DNA of 64,000 nt from Halopiger aswanensis. GTDB taxonomy: Archaea; Halobacteriota; Halobacteria; Halobacteriales; Natrialbaceae. Location: positions 930,001 to 994,000 of the forward strand of contig NZ_RAPO01000001.1 of the NCBI RefSeq assembly GCF_003610195.1, in the 5' to 3' direction. Positions 62,200 through 64,000 of this stretch are shown one piece after another; position 1 is the stretch's first letter, and each line of letters begins with the position of its first letter. The notes beneath the pieces are model-generated. The model did not search any database. It had not been told where the DNA came from and worked only from the letters and a program-made list of their open reading frames with translations. Both the position numbers and the translations under genes were made by a program.

Positions 62200-62323
62200 C
62201 GACGCGGGGCAGCGGTGACCGGCGGCGCGACCGGCCGCGAATCGAGGGCTCGAGGGCCGTTCGTCCCCGTATCGGCGTCCGTCGAGGGAAACGCTGATAC
62301 GCGCACCGTGCTAATCGCTGGCC

Positions 62324-62794
62324 ATGAGCGACGCCGACTGGACCGACCGGATCGTCGGGGCGCGGATGACCCTCGATCAGGAGTTTTCCTCACGTATCGC
62401 CGAGTCGCGGTTCTCGAACCAGCAGTGGAGTCTGATCATGACCGCGACCGAACTCGAGATCGAACACGCCGACGACCCCGAGCGCGCCCGGATCGTCGCG
62501 AACACCGACAAAGTCGATCAGATCATGCCCGAACTCGAGAACGTGGATGCGGGGATGGGAGCGATGGGCGGGCCGGGTGCCGGCGGCGGTGGCGGTAACG
62601 CGGGCGGCTCGAGCGGCGGCCTCGTCGACTCCATCAAGGGCGCGCTCGGCCTCGGCGGCGACGGCGGAGGCGGGCACGATGCGAAACGCGAGGCAGCCGA
62701 ACGGCTCACACAGGAGTACGCCGACGAACTTCAGTCGAAACTCGAGTCGAACGGCAAGTGGGACTCGATTCGAGAAATCGCCGCGGAAAACTGA
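62324..62794 (+). CDS. haloarchaeal DUF5799-like protein
   Basis: A 156-residue protein: MSDADWTDRIVGARMTLDQE, FSNQQWSLIMTATELEIEHA, PERARIVANTDKVDQIMPEL, then a Gly-rich linker (PGAGGGGGNAGGSSGG), and a C-terminal helical module KREAAERLTQEYADELQSKL. This layout is that of the DUF5799-type haloarchaeal proteins as I know them; function unknown. Followed convergently by the small gene at 62921. Confidence 0.78.
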   Translation: MSDADWTDRIVGARMTLDQEFSSRIAESRFSNQQWSLIMTATELEIEHADDPERARIVANTDKVDQIMPELENVDAGMGAMGGPGAGGGGGNAGGSSGGLVDSIKGALGLGGDGGGGHDAKREAAERLTQEYADELQSKLESNGKWDSIREIAAEN

Positions 62795-62920
62795 TCGGCG
62801 CGGCGCGAGACGGCCGGCGACGCGCGATACGTCCGGTCGATCGACAACCACTGCTGTTCGGCGACAACCGAGCACCGACCGGGGACAACGCCTGCGGACC
62901 GGCGACGACCGACCGCGCCA

Positions 62921-63064
62921 TCAGTCGCCGGCGCGAAAGAGCGTGTACTCGCTGGTCTCGTAGATGTTGATGAGTTCGTTGACCAGTTCGTCGTAGGACT
63001 CGTCGTCGATGCGCAGTTCGTCCAGTCGCTCGATCGTCTCTTCCTCGAGTTCGACGGTGGGCAT
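62921..63064 (-). CDS. 47-residue haloarchaeal small protein (DUF7557/antitoxin-like)
   Basis: A 47-residue protein reading MPTVELEEETIERLDELRID and then DESYDELVNELINIYETSEY. The LEEETIERLDELR and DESYDELVNELI parts recall the ribbon-helix-helix-like antitoxins, but no toxin gene is next to it. The long in-frame extension to 63169 is not supported. Below the usual size limit for annotation. Confidence 0.75.
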   Translation of the reverse strand: MPTVELEEETIERLDELRIDDESYDELVNELINIYETSEYTLFRAGD

Positions 63065-63198
63065 ACGCGAAACTTCGACGTCAACGGGCAAAAACGCCAC
63101 GGGCACCCGTCCTCGCCGGCCTTCTTCCGATCGACTGACCGATCGACCCGTCGTCGCAAGCCACAGCACCTTTAGGGACGCTTCCCGACCGTAGGGAT

Positions 63199-63489
63199 AT
63201 GTCCGACGACGTGGAGACGATCACCGTCTCGATTACGGCCGATGATGAAACGACAGACGACGTGACGGTCCCCGCCGGCCTCGTGGACCTCGTCGCGGAA
63301 GGCGACCAGACGTCCGCCGAGACGGTCGGCGACATCGTGCTGCTCTCGTTCGCCAGCCGCGCCCACCACATGGTTCACCACGGCCAGGGCGGCGACGAGG
63401 ACCTCGAGGCCCAGGAGGAACGCATCATGGATCTCTTCGAGGAGCGGTTCGGCGTCACCTTCGGCGAAGCGACCGGTCACCAGCACTAA
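63199..63489 (+). CDS. small haloarchaeal protein, unknown function
   Basis: A 96-residue acidic protein: SDDVETITVSITADDETTDD, VPAGLVDLVAEGDQTSAETV, IVLLSFASRAHHMVHHGQGG and a C-terminal helix EERIMDLFEERFGVTFGEAT. The middle His-rich stretch AHHMVHHG and the terminal HQH could bind metal; this is speculation. Function unknown. Codon use matches neighbours. Confidence 0.7.
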   Translation: MSDDVETITVSITADDETTDDVTVPAGLVDLVAEGDQTSAETVGDIVLLSFASRAHHMVHHGQGGDEDLEAQEERIMDLFEERFGVTFGEATGHQH

Positions 63490-63674
63490 CGCGCTCCCGA
63501 ACGATCGAACCACCGGTCGACGCTGCAGTCTGCGGGTTCGGACCCTCGTTCTGCGGACTCGACCGTCGGCGATTTCTACGGCGGTATCCGAACGATCGAC
63601 CAGCTACCGACGGCGCTGGTGTCGCGCTGTGGCGGGCGCGCTCGAGCGACGCCGTCGGTCGCCGGCTCTCGGAG

Positions 63675-64000
63675 CTAGACGACTGTTATCCCCGATTCGC
63701 CGGCGGTCGATTCAGCCGGCGGCGAGTCGCCGGATTGTTCGGTGCCCTCGGCTGAGCCGTTCGACTCGGCCGGTGGACCAGGGCTGGTCGGTTCGTCGGG
63801 CGATTCGGTACCGGCGTTCGCCGGCTCGTCAGCCGCTCCCGAATCGGGGGCCTCGTCGGTCGTTTCGGGCGGTCCCTCCGGAGATTGACCGTCACCTCCG
63901 TCTTCGGACCGCGCCTCCGGCGGTTCGTCCGCACCCGCACCGGCGTCGCCCGCGTCGCCGGCACCGGACTCGGTGACCGCTTCGATCGTCACCGAGCCAG
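63675..64000 (-). CDS. C-terminal part of a protein with a Pro/Gly/Glu-rich tail (partial)
   Basis: A minus-strand frame enters from the right edge, reads SVTIEAVTESGAGDAGDAGA and then a Pro/Ser/Gly/Glu-rich disordered stretch ending in GESGITVV at 63675. The length and lack of stop up to the edge suggest the 3' end of a larger gene; the SVTIEAV start may close a beta domain. No family can be assigned from this tail alone. Confidence 0.5.
   Translation of the reverse strand, partial: GSVTIEAVTESGAGDAGDAGAGADEPPEARSEDGGDGQSPEGPPETTDEAPDSGAADEPANAGTESPDEPTSPGPPAESNGSAEGTEQSGDSPPAESTAGESGITVV

Noticed and set aside
1-64000. CRISPR arrays, rRNA, insertion sequences or prophage genes.
   Set aside because: No spaced direct repeats, no rRNA-like stretch, and no transposase or phage-like protein was recognised.

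Overview
This window is a 64 kb, GC-rich chromosomal segment from a halophilic archaeon (class Halobacteria). The evidence is the very acidic predicted proteins, a sensory rhodopsin II with its HtrII transducer, bacterioopsin-activator-type (HTH_10) regulators, a HalOD1 protein, geranylgeranylglyceryl phosphate synthase, archaeal ribosomal L37e/LSm, Tat-type lipoproteins with an RR-x-lipobox signal, and leaderless-looking promoters with a TATA-like box about 25 bp before the start codon. The abundance of CTCGAG-type codon pairs and the gene set are compatible with the Natrialbales (Haloterrigena/Natrinema-like), but that placement is an inference. I saw no rRNA, convincing tRNA, CRISPR array, intact insertion sequence or prophage; this looks like core-type chromosome.

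Layout. 1-5.7 kb: 3' part of aspS (minus strand), a VapBC-like PIN toxin/antitoxin pair, a cytochrome P450 facing an HTH_10 regulator, a sirtuin deacetylase, a HalOD1/zinc-finger pair, and an Lrp/AsnC regulator. 5.7-15.5 kb: a second HTH_10 regulator, GGGP synthase (membrane lipid synthesis), threonine synthase, a DUF4013-type membrane protein, the L37e-LSm operon, an F420-biosynthesis-associated metalloprotease-like protein, an orphan Fe(III)-siderophore-binding lipoprotein with a palindromic iron-box-like operator, and several small membrane proteins. 15.5-24.7 kb: a Dna2-like OB-nuclease-helicase, a PAP2 phosphatase, a HypE-like AIR synthase, an Lhr helicase and a CPBP protease. 25.2-30 kb: the htrII-sopII phototaxis operon, TrmO, an MBL hydrolase and a formyltransferase-fold protein. 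30.2-34.2 kb: an RND/MMPL exporter translationally coupled to a TrmB-family regulator, preceded by a possible 19-codon leader ORF. 34.3-42.7 kb: ribosome-rescue factors Pelota and RqcH, an MFS transporter, and small haloarchaeal proteins including a 41-aa zinc finger. 43-48 kb: a ZIP metal transporter, a LUD protein, an HpcH/HpaI aldolase, a gene relic, a lipoprotein, and Elp3. 48.1-54.6 kb: a complete seven-subunit Mrp Na+/H+ antiporter operon (A-G). 54.7-64 kb: a RecJ/DHH-like protein with a degenerate active site, MBL, HAD and OsmC enzymes, a ComEC-type MBL lipoprotein with a DUF3006 partner, a gamma carbonic anhydrase and small haloarchaeal proteins.

Themes. The Mrp operon, SRII/HtrII and GGGP synthase are hallmarks of haloarchaeal energetics, light avoidance and membrane chemistry. 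The Pelota/RqcH/LSm/L37e/AspRS/Elp3/TrmO set concerns translation and its quality control. No clearly new multigene system was found. The most useful leads are local: an exact 63-bp (three-heptad) duplication in the HtrII linker, a possible leader ORF before the MMPL exporter, an Arg-rich 42-codon ORF bridging mrpA and mrpB with ATGA overlaps at both ends, the degenerate RecJ-like protein, a formyltransferase homologue with a changed catalytic Asn, and a start-less gene relic.
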